NCBI RefSeq assembly: GCF_029981845.1
Contig: NZ_CP104164.1
Span: 992,001 to 1,056,000, forward strand
Direction of reading: 5' to 3'
DNA length: 64,000 bases
From: Candidatus Bandiella numerosa
GTDB lineage: Bacteria > Pseudomonadota > Alphaproteobacteria > Rickettsiales > Midichloriaceae
Translations under genes and position numbers: made by a program
Shown: positions 54,529 through 62,985 of the stretch, one piece after another
Layout of the letters: the number at the start of each line of letters is the position of its first letter
Position numbering within the stretch: the stretch's first letter is position 1
The notes under the pieces: generated by a model
The model's database searches: none
The model's input: the letters and a program-made list of their open reading frames with translations, nothing else
What the model was told of the DNA's origin: nothing

Positions 54529-55388
54529 ACCATTTCACCAGATTTATTAAATACACCTTCCACATACTCAAAGCTTACATTCCCTGCTATCTTATTATAC
54601 TTTGTGCCATTGCAACTTACCGTATCTGCACCTAAATTACCTTTTTCTTCATTCTTGCTACATCCACCCTCCTTAACTCCAGCAATAACAAATGTTGGCA
54701 CCACCTTCACTTCAAATTCTTTAAAACTCTCAGGATCTATTACAACTCCATATCCAGTCTTCCTCATCATCTCACTCAAATACTTTGCTGTTTTTTTATA
54801 ACTTCCTTCCTTAAATCCTCTCATCACTGGTACCCACCCCCTTACCTTTGCTTCTCTCACTATATTTTCCAGGTTATTGTCACTTAATGACAATGATACA
54901 AAAACTAATTTCCTACATTTATTACTAAACCCCAAAATTTCACTACTGCTATTTTTTCCATCTGTAGCATCTACAGCACCAGCACCTTCAAATAATTTCG
55001 TTTCTTTTATATATTCATCCACTCCTTTAAAACTCTTCCTTTTTAGCTCATATGATTCTTTGGCATATTCCTTTGCTTTTTCTGTTGCATCATTTACATA
55101 TTTATTAACTTCCTTCTTATTTAATTCCAATACTTTAGGATTATCATATTTCCTAACCTCTCCCTCATATTGTATTGCTTTTTTTGCTCCTGCTTCCGTA
55201 ATCTCTCCTAATCCCATCTCTCCTATTATTTCTCTACCCTCTACTTTATTTACCAATTGCAAACATCCTAAAAAACACAGTAACAATACTGCCATTGCTT
55301 TCTTTATTGCTTTCTTTATTACCTTCTTGCTCACCACCAAATTTAAAGGCTCTTCAGCTAAAAACTCTTTTTTTAAATTTATTTTCAT
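54519..55388 (-). CDS. trbC: TrbC, periplasmic pilus assembly protein
   Basis: A 289-residue protein; F TrbC has 212. A signal segment (AMAVLLLCFLGCLQLVNKVEG) leads to a coiled region, then a thioredoxin-fold-like domain (LVFVSLSLSDNNLENIVREA, WVPVMRGFKEGSYKKTAKYL, GVVIDPESFKEFEVKVVPTF). These match type-F TrbC proteins, which act with TraW in pilus assembly. It lies between traU and traN as in F. Confidence 0.9.
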   Translation of the reverse strand: MKINLKKEFLAEEPLNLVVSKKVIKKAIKKAMAVLLLCFLGCLQLVNKVEGREIIGEMGLGEITEAGAKKAIQYEGEVRKYDNPKVLELNKKEVNKYVNDATEKAKEYAKESYELKRKSFKGVDEYIKETKLFEGAGAVDATDGKNSSSEILGFSNKCRKLVFVSLSLSDNNLENIVREAKVRGWVPVMRGFKEGSYKKTAKYLSEMMRKTGYGVVIDPESFKEFEVKVVPTFVIAGVKEGGCSKNEEKGNLGADTVSCNGTKYNKIAGNVSFEYVEGVFNKSGEMVCG

Positions 55389-55405
55389 TTTCTAAATCAC
55401 CATAT

Positions 55406-56608
55406 TTACATAATACAGCAATATTTCTTGCGCCATACCAAATACCCAAAATCTTCTCCATTCCCTGGTATTTCTCTCCCCGCTCCCCATATTGCACTCA
55501 GTCTCCCGAATGGATTGCAGCACATACCACCCGTACTATTTGGTATCGGGAATGTCATTTGTAATTTATACTGCGTTTTCTTAACCTTAACCGCCAACTG
55601 CTTCTTGCACACATTACTCACAGTATCCCATGCAAGCCCTACTCTATGTAACCTTGCAATCACCTTTTCCACTATTAAACTACTCGCCTGCACTCCTCCT
55701 ACATGATTCTCTATAAACCCTCCGAATGGATATAACCCTCCATCACATCCTGCGCACCAAAATAAATTATCTGATGAAAATCCACTCGTTGCCATCATAC
55801 AATCTGCACTACATGCAAGTTGTGCTATCGGGTTCCCAAATAATATCGCCTCAGGATTTAATATTGCATTTAACTCATCATTATTCCAAAGTGGATCAAA
55901 CTCACTTAAATACGCAACATCTATAGATGTTTGCTCTAAACATACAAAATCCGTCAATAACTCTAACCAATAGATAAGTGGATATATATACCAATGTACA
56001 TGATAAAAACTATGCTTAAGTGCCTCATTATTACTCTTCCTTGCCACACTCCCATGCTTCTTAGCGCTCTTCATTAACTGGAGCCCTCCAAGACTCACCA
56101 TACAATATGGTGTCCTCGTAACATCAGCAAGCCTCGCTGGCTCCCAAAAGCTTATTGGTATTCCAGGTACTGGTAATTTCACTCCTCCAACATCCTTCAT
56201 ACATAAACATGGGATTGTGCTTGGATTGTTCGTATCTTCCCTCCCACCTGAATATAAAGGTATATTCCCTATTTTTATTGGAAATATACAACTCCAACAT
56301 ATATCTGTAATCGGATTTACAAATTTACCAACACATGGTTCACTTCTTGCTTTTTCTAAATTACTTGCTAAGGTTAGAATTATCGTTATTACTTGTAATA
56401 ATGGTTTTATATACTTTAATCGGTCACATTGTTGCTTACAGGTGGGCCCACTATTTTTTCCAAACCTTATGACTTCATACCACCTGTGAGCTTCTATATG
56501 GATGTTGCTTTCTTCTGGATTTATCTCTATCTCTATGCTATATTCATTACATGAATTACGAATTACACTACTTACTTTTTTATGAAAGACGAAGAGGTTA
56601 CTATGCAT
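55406..56608 (-). CDS. traU: TraU, pilus assembly protein, start uncertain
   Basis: TraU is clear from about residue 65 on: CVGKFVNPITDICWSCIFPI, a signal-like stretch before it (YIKPLLQVITIILTLASN), CMVSLGGLQLMKSAKK, and the C-terminal CCNPFGRLSAIWGAGREIPG. The open frame extends upstream to 56935, but that part is antisense to the DUF1640-like gene on the other strand and is not TraU-like. No ATG lies directly before the signal segment; I chose ATG 56608, which gives 400 residues against 330 in F. The native 5' end may have been replaced when the plus-strand gene arrived. Confidence 0.83.
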   Translation of the reverse strand: MHSNLFVFHKKVSSVIRNSCNEYSIEIEINPEESNIHIEAHRWYEVIRFGKNSGPTCKQQCDRLKYIKPLLQVITIILTLASNLEKARSEPCVGKFVNPITDICWSCIFPIKIGNIPLYSGGREDTNNPSTIPCLCMKDVGGVKLPVPGIPISFWEPARLADVTRTPYCMVSLGGLQLMKSAKKHGSVARKSNNEALKHSFYHVHWYIYPLIYWLELLTDFVCLEQTSIDVAYLSEFDPLWNNDELNAILNPEAILFGNPIAQLACSADCMMATSGFSSDNLFWCAGCDGGLYPFGGFIENHVGGVQASSLIVEKVIARLHRVGLAWDTVSNVCKKQLAVKVKKTQYKLQMTFPIPNSTGGMCCNPFGRLSAIWGAGREIPGNGEDFGYLVWRKKYCCIM

Positions 56609-56929
56609 TATAAAACTTTTGATACTCATAAATACATTAAAAGCCTCCAAGAAAGCGGCTTTAATGAAAAACAAGCTGAAATGCTCGTTAAATCCCTTCT
56701 TGAGTCCAGAGACTTTGACCTCTCTATTCTTGCTACTCGTGAACAGGTTGCCAGACTTGACGGTAAAATTGATAAGGTTGAGTCTAATCTTGAGAAAAAG
56801 ATTATTGAAGTTAAATCTGAACTCAAAGAAAGTATCTCTAGTATTAAACATGATATGCTTAAATGGATTGTCCCTATGATGCTTACTATCGTCGGTATTG
56901 CAGTTGGAATTGCGCTGAAACTTCTTTAA
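56582..56929 (+). CDS. DUF1640-like coiled-coil membrane protein
   Basis: A 115-residue protein on the opposite strand to the operon; ATG 56603 is an equally good start. It opens with FDTHKYIKSLQESGFNEKQA, the pattern of the DUF1640/CCDC90-type family. A coiled-coil follows (ILATREQVARLDGKIDKVES) and a C-terminal membrane helix (WIVPMMLTIVGIAVGIAL). Such proteins are frequent in Rickettsiales and Legionella; their role in bacteria is unknown. It has GC-richer, less biased codons than its neighbours and may be an insertion. Confidence 0.78.
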   Translation: MKDEEVTMHYKTFDTHKYIKSLQESGFNEKQAEMLVKSLLESRDFDLSILATREQVARLDGKIDKVESNLEKKIIEVKSELKESISSIKHDMLKWIVPMMLTIVGIAVGIALKLL

Positions 56930-56931
56930 TA

Positions 56932-58056
56932 TCATTCTTCCATACCTATACTTTTACCTTCTTTTTTGGTATTTTTAGCCAAAGGTTTAAGATTACCAAA
57001 ATCACTCAATTTCTTTGTCCACTCGTCGCTACTAAAAAGTGATGCTGCTTTTTCCTCACTTTCATGACAAATATTACTTAATGTTACTCCTGGATAATTA
57101 CATAGCGCCAATAATGTTTCTTTTATTTTCTTATCATCTGGATAAAGCTTATGTAATCTATCTAACTCCTCTTTTGCTATTAAAAAATATTCTTTTGCTA
57201 AATCATATCTTGCCAATCCTGCAAGCGAATCCAAATCCAATTCCTCATCCCCGCTATAAGAACGCCCTCGTCCTGCAGCACCATACTCATTGATTGCTGC
57301 ATATAGTATCTCTATTTTTTCTGATCTAGGATTTTGATATATCTCACTCTTTTCTAACTGCTCTGCTTTTTTCGCTAATAGATCTCCTTTTAATTTATGT
57401 AAAATCCTCTTTTTATCATAAGGTCGCGCTATTTTTAACCCTATGTCACATGCCTTTATACCCTCCTTGATCTTATCTATATCCCAACCAACTATTTTTG
57501 CTTTTCCTATATACGCATTAACATTCTTTTTATTTAGTGCTATCGCCTTATTATATTCTGCACCTGCAGCTGTGAATTCGCATTTCCCACATAATGCATC
57601 TCCTTTGTTCACATATGCACTGTCTAGTTTGCTATCCAGCTTTATCGCTTCATTACTAGACTGTATCGCTTTATCATACTGCTTTTGTAAATTATATAAT
57701 TCTGCAAGTCTATTATGTATCTTCGCATTCTTTGGCTCATAATTTAAAGCACTTTTTAATTTAAAAATCCCCTCAATAAAATCACCCTGCTTAATGTGAC
57801 ATACCGCATCTAACTGCCGTTTTCTTGAGCGCTCTTTATTCCCCCAGGACTCTACTTCAATTGCAATTGCATCACAATAATCACCGTATTTATCCAGATT
57901 TTCCATATGCTCATCAAGTTTTTTGGCCTCTATCTTCCACTCTTCCTCTCTTTTATCACTTCCTTCTCCTTTATCATGAGCAAAAGTTTGCGCTATAGCT
58001 CCACTCATAATTAAAAAACTTACCAAAGTTATTGGCACTATTTGATTAATTCTCAT
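56932..58056 (-). CDS. Exported TPR-repeat protein
   Basis: A 374-residue protein with a signal peptide (VPITLVSFLIMSGAIAQTFA). At least three TPR units are visible at about 100-200 (FKLKSALNYEPKNAKIHNRL, QYDKAIQSSNEAIKLDSKLD, AAGAEYNKAIALNKKNVNAY), then a helical domain. It is not a known F-type Tra protein. It overlaps the upstream TraC-like gene by four bases, so it is part of the operon and could be a periplasmic assembly helper. Confidence 0.83.
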   Translation of the reverse strand: MRINQIVPITLVSFLIMSGAIAQTFAHDKGEGSDKREEEWKIEAKKLDEHMENLDKYGDYCDAIAIEVESWGNKERSRKRQLDAVCHIKQGDFIEGIFKLKSALNYEPKNAKIHNRLAELYNLQKQYDKAIQSSNEAIKLDSKLDSAYVNKGDALCGKCEFTAAGAEYNKAIALNKKNVNAYIGKAKIVGWDIDKIKEGIKACDIGLKIARPYDKKRILHKLKGDLLAKKAEQLEKSEIYQNPRSEKIEILYAAINEYGAAGRGRSYSGDEELDLDSLAGLARYDLAKEYFLIAKEELDRLHKLYPDDKKIKETLLALCNYPGVTLSNICHESEEKAASLFSSDEWTKKLSDFGNLKPLAKNTKKEGKSIGMEE

Positions 58057-59360
58057 ACCCCTCCTTCTCTTTTAGCTAAAGAGCCTCTAAGCACACAGAA
58101 AGACGAGTCTTCTACTAAATACCCTGTTTTTTCATCTATATGCCGCTTGGTTACTCTTTCGGCCGTGATTAAATATTCAGGATGTTTATCAATGCATTTA
58201 TTTTCTTCTTTGACCCTACCCCACTTATACTTATTACCTTCTATAAGCCTCTTTATCGCTTTTTCATCATAGCCCATGCAGCATACACTACTAATTTCCC
58301 CATTCAATAACCTTAATATCTCATCCTGTGGACTAATATTTGCTATCACCCCCTTCATATGTAACCTTAAAGTGCGCAAATATCCTTCTATGAATATTTT
58401 CTCTGCTTCATTCTCGAAATCTCCTATCAGCCCCCTCAGTATTATACCTTTGTAAGTTTTCAATCCGCATTGCTTGTCTTTCACATCAATGTACGTAAGC
58501 ACCCCTGCAACTAGTACTTTTTTCACTTCTTCTACTTCATCAAAACTTATTGCACTAAAATCACTCTCTAAATCCAAGTCAGCCTTTCCATTAAAATATC
58601 TGCCATACTTTCCAGTCTCTCCGTATCTGGATAACATGCGTGCAATATATTCAGCATTCTCCTTAGGGTTACTTTCAGTTTGCAACATCCATTTGATTAA
58701 ATCACTTATTCCTGCTTTTTCTTTTTTTTCCTTCCATACTCCTTTCACCCCTTCCTCTATTAGATACATATTTACGTAATTGTCCTTCTGCTCTCCTGCT
58801 TTTCCATCTGATACCATTATCTTAATTAAGGCAGATATCAGCCATAAACCATCTTCTTCAAAATATTCTTGCTCTTTATTCAGCACACTAAATGGGTTGA
58901 TGCATACATATTTATCATTAGCTATACTTATATACTCTTTGCCAAATTTTTGAGCTTCATTCTCAAAATCTCTTCCTGCATCCAATATGCATACCTTATC
59001 CTTCTGCTCTATAATACTATTTGACAGCTCTTGCATGAATCTTAATCCATCATTACTTGCTCTCTGATCACCCTCTACTACTGCAACATTATTATTAATC
59101 ACTATTTCTCTATCAAATGGATACCAATAAAACTTACCTTTCTTTCTACCCCATAACTCCACACCTGAGGTTATGTTTGTCTCCTCAATTATATATTTGT
59201 CAGCCTCATCTTGATGGGTTTGATTATATTCTTCTGCGGTTTTTAACATACCAGCTATCCTATTTTTGTACTTTGTATATCCCCGCACTAAAGATATAAG
59301 AACTCCTGTACATCCCCCTATTGTTATTGACGCAATAATCATTTCAGAATTTATATACAT
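58053..59360 (-). CDS. TraC-like pseudo-ATPase with an N-terminal membrane segment
   Basis: A 435-residue paralogue of the TraC C-terminal half. Shared landmarks: KFYWYPFD (TraC YYWYPFD), RFMQELSNSII (VFMQELAVSIL), VCILDAGRDFENEAQKFG (VYVLDVGRSFEKQVKML), VCINPFSVL (LCLNPFSSI), GKYGRYFNGKADLDL (GAYGKYFNGKANIDF). The Walker A box GRSGAGKS of TraC is EGDQRASN here and the Walker B FDEAWDLL is RGLIGDFE, so ATP binding is probably lost. An N-terminal hydrophobic stretch (MIIASITIGGCTGVLISLV) could anchor it. It overlaps the traW stop by one to three bases. It may be a regulatory partner of TraC. Confidence 0.8.
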   Translation of the reverse strand: MYINSEMIIASITIGGCTGVLISLVRGYTKYKNRIAGMLKTAEEYNQTHQDEADKYIIEETNITSGVELWGRKKGKFYWYPFDREIVINNNVAVVEGDQRASNDGLRFMQELSNSIIEQKDKVCILDAGRDFENEAQKFGKEYISIANDKYVCINPFSVLNKEQEYFEEDGLWLISALIKIMVSDGKAGEQKDNYVNMYLIEEGVKGVWKEKKEKAGISDLIKWMLQTESNPKENAEYIARMLSRYGETGKYGRYFNGKADLDLESDFSAISFDEVEEVKKVLVAGVLTYIDVKDKQCGLKTYKGIILRGLIGDFENEAEKIFIEGYLRTLRLHMKGVIANISPQDEILRLLNGEISSVCCMGYDEKAIKRLIEGNKYKWGRVKEENKCIDKHPEYLITAERVTKRHIDEKTGYLVEDSSFCVLRGSLAKREGGV

Positions 59361-60076
59361 TATCCTACTTCCACCTCCTTTATCTTAAGCACTTTTCCTT
59401 CTTGCCTCACTACCGCAGGAACTGCTTTTATCCCAAGCTGCTTTATCAGCACTCCTCTTTGATCAAAGTAAAAATCTAATTTATACTCCTCTTCTAATTT
59501 AACAGGAGATCCTCCTGTTAATATTAACTTTGGCTTTATTTCTGATTCTTCGTATTTTTTAATTACATACTTTAATTGATCCTCGTCTTCCCCATCAAAA
59601 AATATTAACTCATATGGCATACTAACCACATCCAGTGGGTTTACCTTTGTTCCCTTCCTATGGAACACTATACCCCTTGCGTCTCTTAAATCTTCCTTTA
59701 CCTCTATACTCGGATCGTATTCATATTCTCTTACTTCACTAACCCTTCCTAAATTTAAAGATTTGGGACTCTTAATTCTACCACTTACCTCTTTCTTCAT
59801 TCTTTCGTTATGCTCATCCAACTCTCCTCTTGCTTCCATATCACTTAACTTGCCCTTTATCTCCTCTATCGCATCTACTTCCTTAATTTCACTCGTCCTT
59901 CCAACCACTCCAAAATCTTTTGCCTTTGCATTAATTGAAAGTAATAAAAAACATATTACTATTAACATCGCTACCCCTACTATAGCGATACCAGTTGTTG
60001 TTATAACTCTAACCCACCAATAAACCTTATCTTCTATTTTCTGGTTTTTACTATAATTCTTCCTAACCATCTCCAT
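59360..60076 (-). CDS. traW: TraW, pilus assembly protein
   Basis: A 238-residue protein; F TraW has 210. One membrane helix (IAIVGVAMLIVICFLLLSI) then the family opening AKDFGVVGRTSEIKEVDAIE. A domain like TrbC follows (YELIFFDGEDEDQLKYVIKK) and the C-terminus carries IKQLGIKAVPAVVRQEGK, which recurs in TraF. TraW is periplasmic and works with TrbC. It overlaps traC by 14 bases. Confidence 0.92.
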   Translation of the reverse strand: MEMVRKNYSKNQKIEDKVYWWVRVITTTGIAIVGVAMLIVICFLLLSINAKAKDFGVVGRTSEIKEVDAIEEIKGKLSDMEARGELDEHNERMKKEVSGRIKSPKSLNLGRVSEVREYEYDPSIEVKEDLRDARGIVFHRKGTKVNPLDVVSMPYELIFFDGEDEDQLKYVIKKYEESEIKPKLILTGGSPVKLEEEYKLDFYFDQRGVLIKQLGIKAVPAVVRQEGKVLKIKEVEVG

Positions 60077-62564
60077 ACATCTCCTTCGCTACCTGTTCTA
60101 CCGCCTCTTCTAACTTCTTCCCATCTCCCTCATATCTTTTAACTCTCTCATACTCCTCCGGCTTTGTTGAATATAACACCCTAGAAAATGGTTCAAGTAT
60201 CAATCTACCTATGCTCGCATGCTCAGATGTCATTATCATCACTTCTGAATACTCACCAGGCTTTGACGTTACCGACTCTAACATTTTCTGCTGATAATCA
60301 TTGATCTTAAATTTTTCACTCTTCTTAAGTAACGCTATCGACTCACTCTTCTGCTTCAAACAACATAACCAATCACTATTCATAAATGCAGCCTCAGCTC
60401 CAGGACTTGAATAAAAATCATCTAGATTCTGTGTTCCCACCACCAGCGCTCCTCTATACTTTCTAAGCGTTCTTGCAAGCCTCTCTATAAATTCTCCTCC
60501 CTGCTTACCCTTAAGTAAATCCCATGCCTCATCAAATATTATTGCACTCTCTACCTTCCTTCCCCCAAGTATCACCTGATTTGTAATCAGTAACATTAAT
60601 ATCTGTACTACAACTCTCTGCAAATCCTTCTTACTCTTTAACTCCTCTAATTCTGTTACAAAAAATCTCGCACTAAAATCTATATTAGCCTTACCATTAA
60701 AATATTTCCCGTACGCTCCATCCCTCGTATATGGAAATAACATCGTCCCTATCCTTTGACACGTAACTCTATCCTCTTCCTGATTCAAAAACCACTCCGC
60801 TAAATCTCCAATTCCTGCTTTAGATCCTTTCTCACTCCACACTTCCATTAACGCCTTCTCTATCAATGAATCTTCATAACTACTTGTCCCTTCTTTCGGT
60901 GCTGCCATCATACTTATTATTGGCTTCATTACCGATAGCGCATCCTCTATATGCTCCTTTGACCTCTCATCTATACTGCTAAATGGATTTAAACATAATC
61001 CCGATTCCGTGCTAAATTCTATAAACTGCCCATCTAACATCTTCACCTGCTTCTCAAAACTCCTTCCCACATCAAGTACATATACCTTCCCTCCCCTCCT
61101 AAGTATACTTACCGCAAGCTCCTGCATAAATACTGACTTCCCAGCTCCACTCCTTCCTACTACCGATACATTGTAATTTGTATTTCCTAAACTCTCATCA
61201 AATGGATACCAGTAGTATAACTGCCCTCTCCTTCCTGCAAGCAACATTCCTGCCTTTTTACATCCCTTTGACTCTCCTTGTAGTGGCATCATGTTAACAG
61301 GCTCATGCGATAGTGTCGTTCTTAACTTCTTTAAGTAACTCATATCTAACGCCATATCTTCTCCCCATAATAACGGCAATATACTCTTAAGTGATAACAT
61401 CACCACAAACCTATCTCTCTTTAACTCCCATCCATTCGCTCTATATAAACTATTCACTATTTGCTCAGATGATCCTATACTCTCTTTTTTATCTATAAGT
61501 ACTATCTGCATTCCAGTCCTTACCAACCTCTCATTCTTTTCTAATTGCTCCCTCACAAATTCCCATTCCTTCGCTTCTCGCTTAAGCGCCGGTATCCAAT
61601 TCCCAAGTGGCGATGATGCCTGTGACTCCACCCTAGATGCTTTCGCCAACATCCCAGTCTTCTTAAGTTTTCCATTCTCTATATGAACCCCCAGATGAAT
61701 TAGAAAACTACATGGTATTTTTAGATAATCATTAAACTGATCTCCTATTAAATTATTCATCAATCCAAATCCCCACGCTCCCGGATATCTCTTCACACTC
61801 AAAAATCTCATCTCATACTCACCCTCATCCATCGTTATACTATCCGCATTTAACCCATACTGTTTATCCTTATCTATTATTTGGTATTTTATTTCATTAT
61901 GAGGATTCCACTCCCCTATACTCCTGCCACCACTCTCATTATAATTTAATATGTCACTCAAATAACTTATTAAATCTTCAGGCCTAAATACATGCGCTTC
62001 CCCACTCCTTGTTTCAAATGCAGATTTAACCTGCTCTTTTAATTCCGCAATCTTACTTCTTACTACTGGCCCTTTCTCACTCACTGGCATTGATACCGAT
62101 ACCAACCCCCTAAAATCTCTTATCCTAAACTTCCCCTTACCCCTTCTACTCAACTCCTCAAAATACTTCGCTCTTTTTTCTTCTAATTTCCCGATTATGC
62201 TCCCCTTATTCTCTTTTACCTTCCAATTATCTATTATGTGCTCCACTTTCGGCATTGCAGATAATAAAAATTGTATATTTGACCCCTCTGGCAATATACT
62301 TCCAAATAACCCTGATAATTCATTTTCTAACTTTCCCTCGCTCCCCACATATAATCCAATCTCAAATATAAATCCTATACTGCTACTTCCTAAAAATAAC
62401 CCATGCTCATCATCGTAACTTTCATATGGCAATAAATCACTCAAACTATGATAACTTAAAAACTCTTTCGCTTTCCTCCTTACCTCACTTCCTTTTAAGT
62501 TAGTCCCATATTCACTACTCTCTCCAAAATACTGAGCTATCTTTTTTGCTAAATTATTCAACAT
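60063..62564 (-). CDS. traC: TraC, pilus assembly ATPase (VirB4 family)
   Basis: An 833-residue protein; F TraC has 876. Walker A is VVGRSGAGKSVFMQELA at about 466-474 and Walker B is AIIFDEAWDLLKGKQGG at about 675. An arginine/sensor region follows (LARTLRKYRGALVVGTQNLD). The N-terminal half has the VirB4-type fold (GLFLGSSSIGFIFEIGL). It powers pilus assembly at the inner membrane. It overlaps traV by 11 bases and traW by 14. Confidence 0.95.
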   Translation of the reverse strand: MLNNLAKKIAQYFGESSEYGTNLKGSEVRRKAKEFLSYHSLSDLLPYESYDDEHGLFLGSSSIGFIFEIGLYVGSEGKLENELSGLFGSILPEGSNIQFLLSAMPKVEHIIDNWKVKENKGSIIGKLEEKRAKYFEELSRRGKGKFRIRDFRGLVSVSMPVSEKGPVVRSKIAELKEQVKSAFETRSGEAHVFRPEDLISYLSDILNYNESGGRSIGEWNPHNEIKYQIIDKDKQYGLNADSITMDEGEYEMRFLSVKRYPGAWGFGLMNNLIGDQFNDYLKIPCSFLIHLGVHIENGKLKKTGMLAKASRVESQASSPLGNWIPALKREAKEWEFVREQLEKNERLVRTGMQIVLIDKKESIGSSEQIVNSLYRANGWELKRDRFVVMLSLKSILPLLWGEDMALDMSYLKKLRTTLSHEPVNMMPLQGESKGCKKAGMLLAGRRGQLYYWYPFDESLGNTNYNVSVVGRSGAGKSVFMQELAVSILRRGGKVYVLDVGRSFEKQVKMLDGQFIEFSTESGLCLNPFSSIDERSKEHIEDALSVMKPIISMMAAPKEGTSSYEDSLIEKALMEVWSEKGSKAGIGDLAEWFLNQEEDRVTCQRIGTMLFPYTRDGAYGKYFNGKANIDFSARFFVTELEELKSKKDLQRVVVQILMLLITNQVILGGRKVESAIIFDEAWDLLKGKQGGEFIERLARTLRKYRGALVVGTQNLDDFYSSPGAEAAFMNSDWLCCLKQKSESIALLKKSEKFKINDYQQKMLESVTSKPGEYSEVMIMTSEHASIGRLILEPFSRVLYSTKPEEYERVKRYEGDGKKLEEAVEQVAKEMYGDG

Positions 62565-62985
62565 CTACCCACCTGCCTCCTTCTATTACCGTATATAGAT
62601 ATGTCTCCCCTATGTAATCTCCCATCTCATCCTCAAATCCATTAATCCACACTCTCCCTGTCTGCTCCGGCACCCTTCTTACTTCGTTTTGTAATTTTTT
62701 ATTCTCTACCTCCCCTCTATACTCTTCAATAATTCTAAGCCTCACAAATCTACCGTGATTTTCCTTTATTGAATCAATTTTTCCTTTCCCTAGCTCTCCT
62801 TTTGTCACCATCTCATTTACTTCAGTCACTGACTTACATCCAGCTCCCATTCCTACTCCACACTCCGTTACTTTCTTGCCACTACATCCAACTAAACCCG
62901 TAACTAATATTATAACCACTATTATTTTTTTCATCTTAATCACCCTTTTCATTTTGATTTTTCCTTTTTTAATATTCATTATCAT
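62554..62985 (-). CDS. traV: TraV, outer-membrane lipoprotein
   Basis: A 143-residue protein. Lipobox TGLVGC with Cys34, then CGVGMGAGCKSVTEVNEMV, the Cys-containing family opening of TraV. ATG start is uncertain between 62985, 62952 and later Met codons. TraV anchors the TraK/TraB core complex in the outer membrane. It overlaps traB and traC at its ends. Confidence 0.88.
   Translation of the reverse strand: MIMNIKKGKIKMKRVIKMKKIIVVIILVTGLVGCSGKKVTECGVGMGAGCKSVTEVNEMVTKGELGKGKIDSIKENHGRFVRLRIIEEYRGEVENKKLQNEVRRVPEQTGRVWINGFEDEMGDYIGETYLYTVIEGGRWVDVE

Noticed and set aside
56609..56935. N-terminal extension of the traU frame
   Set aside because: It is antisense to the DUF1640-like gene and does not resemble TraU.
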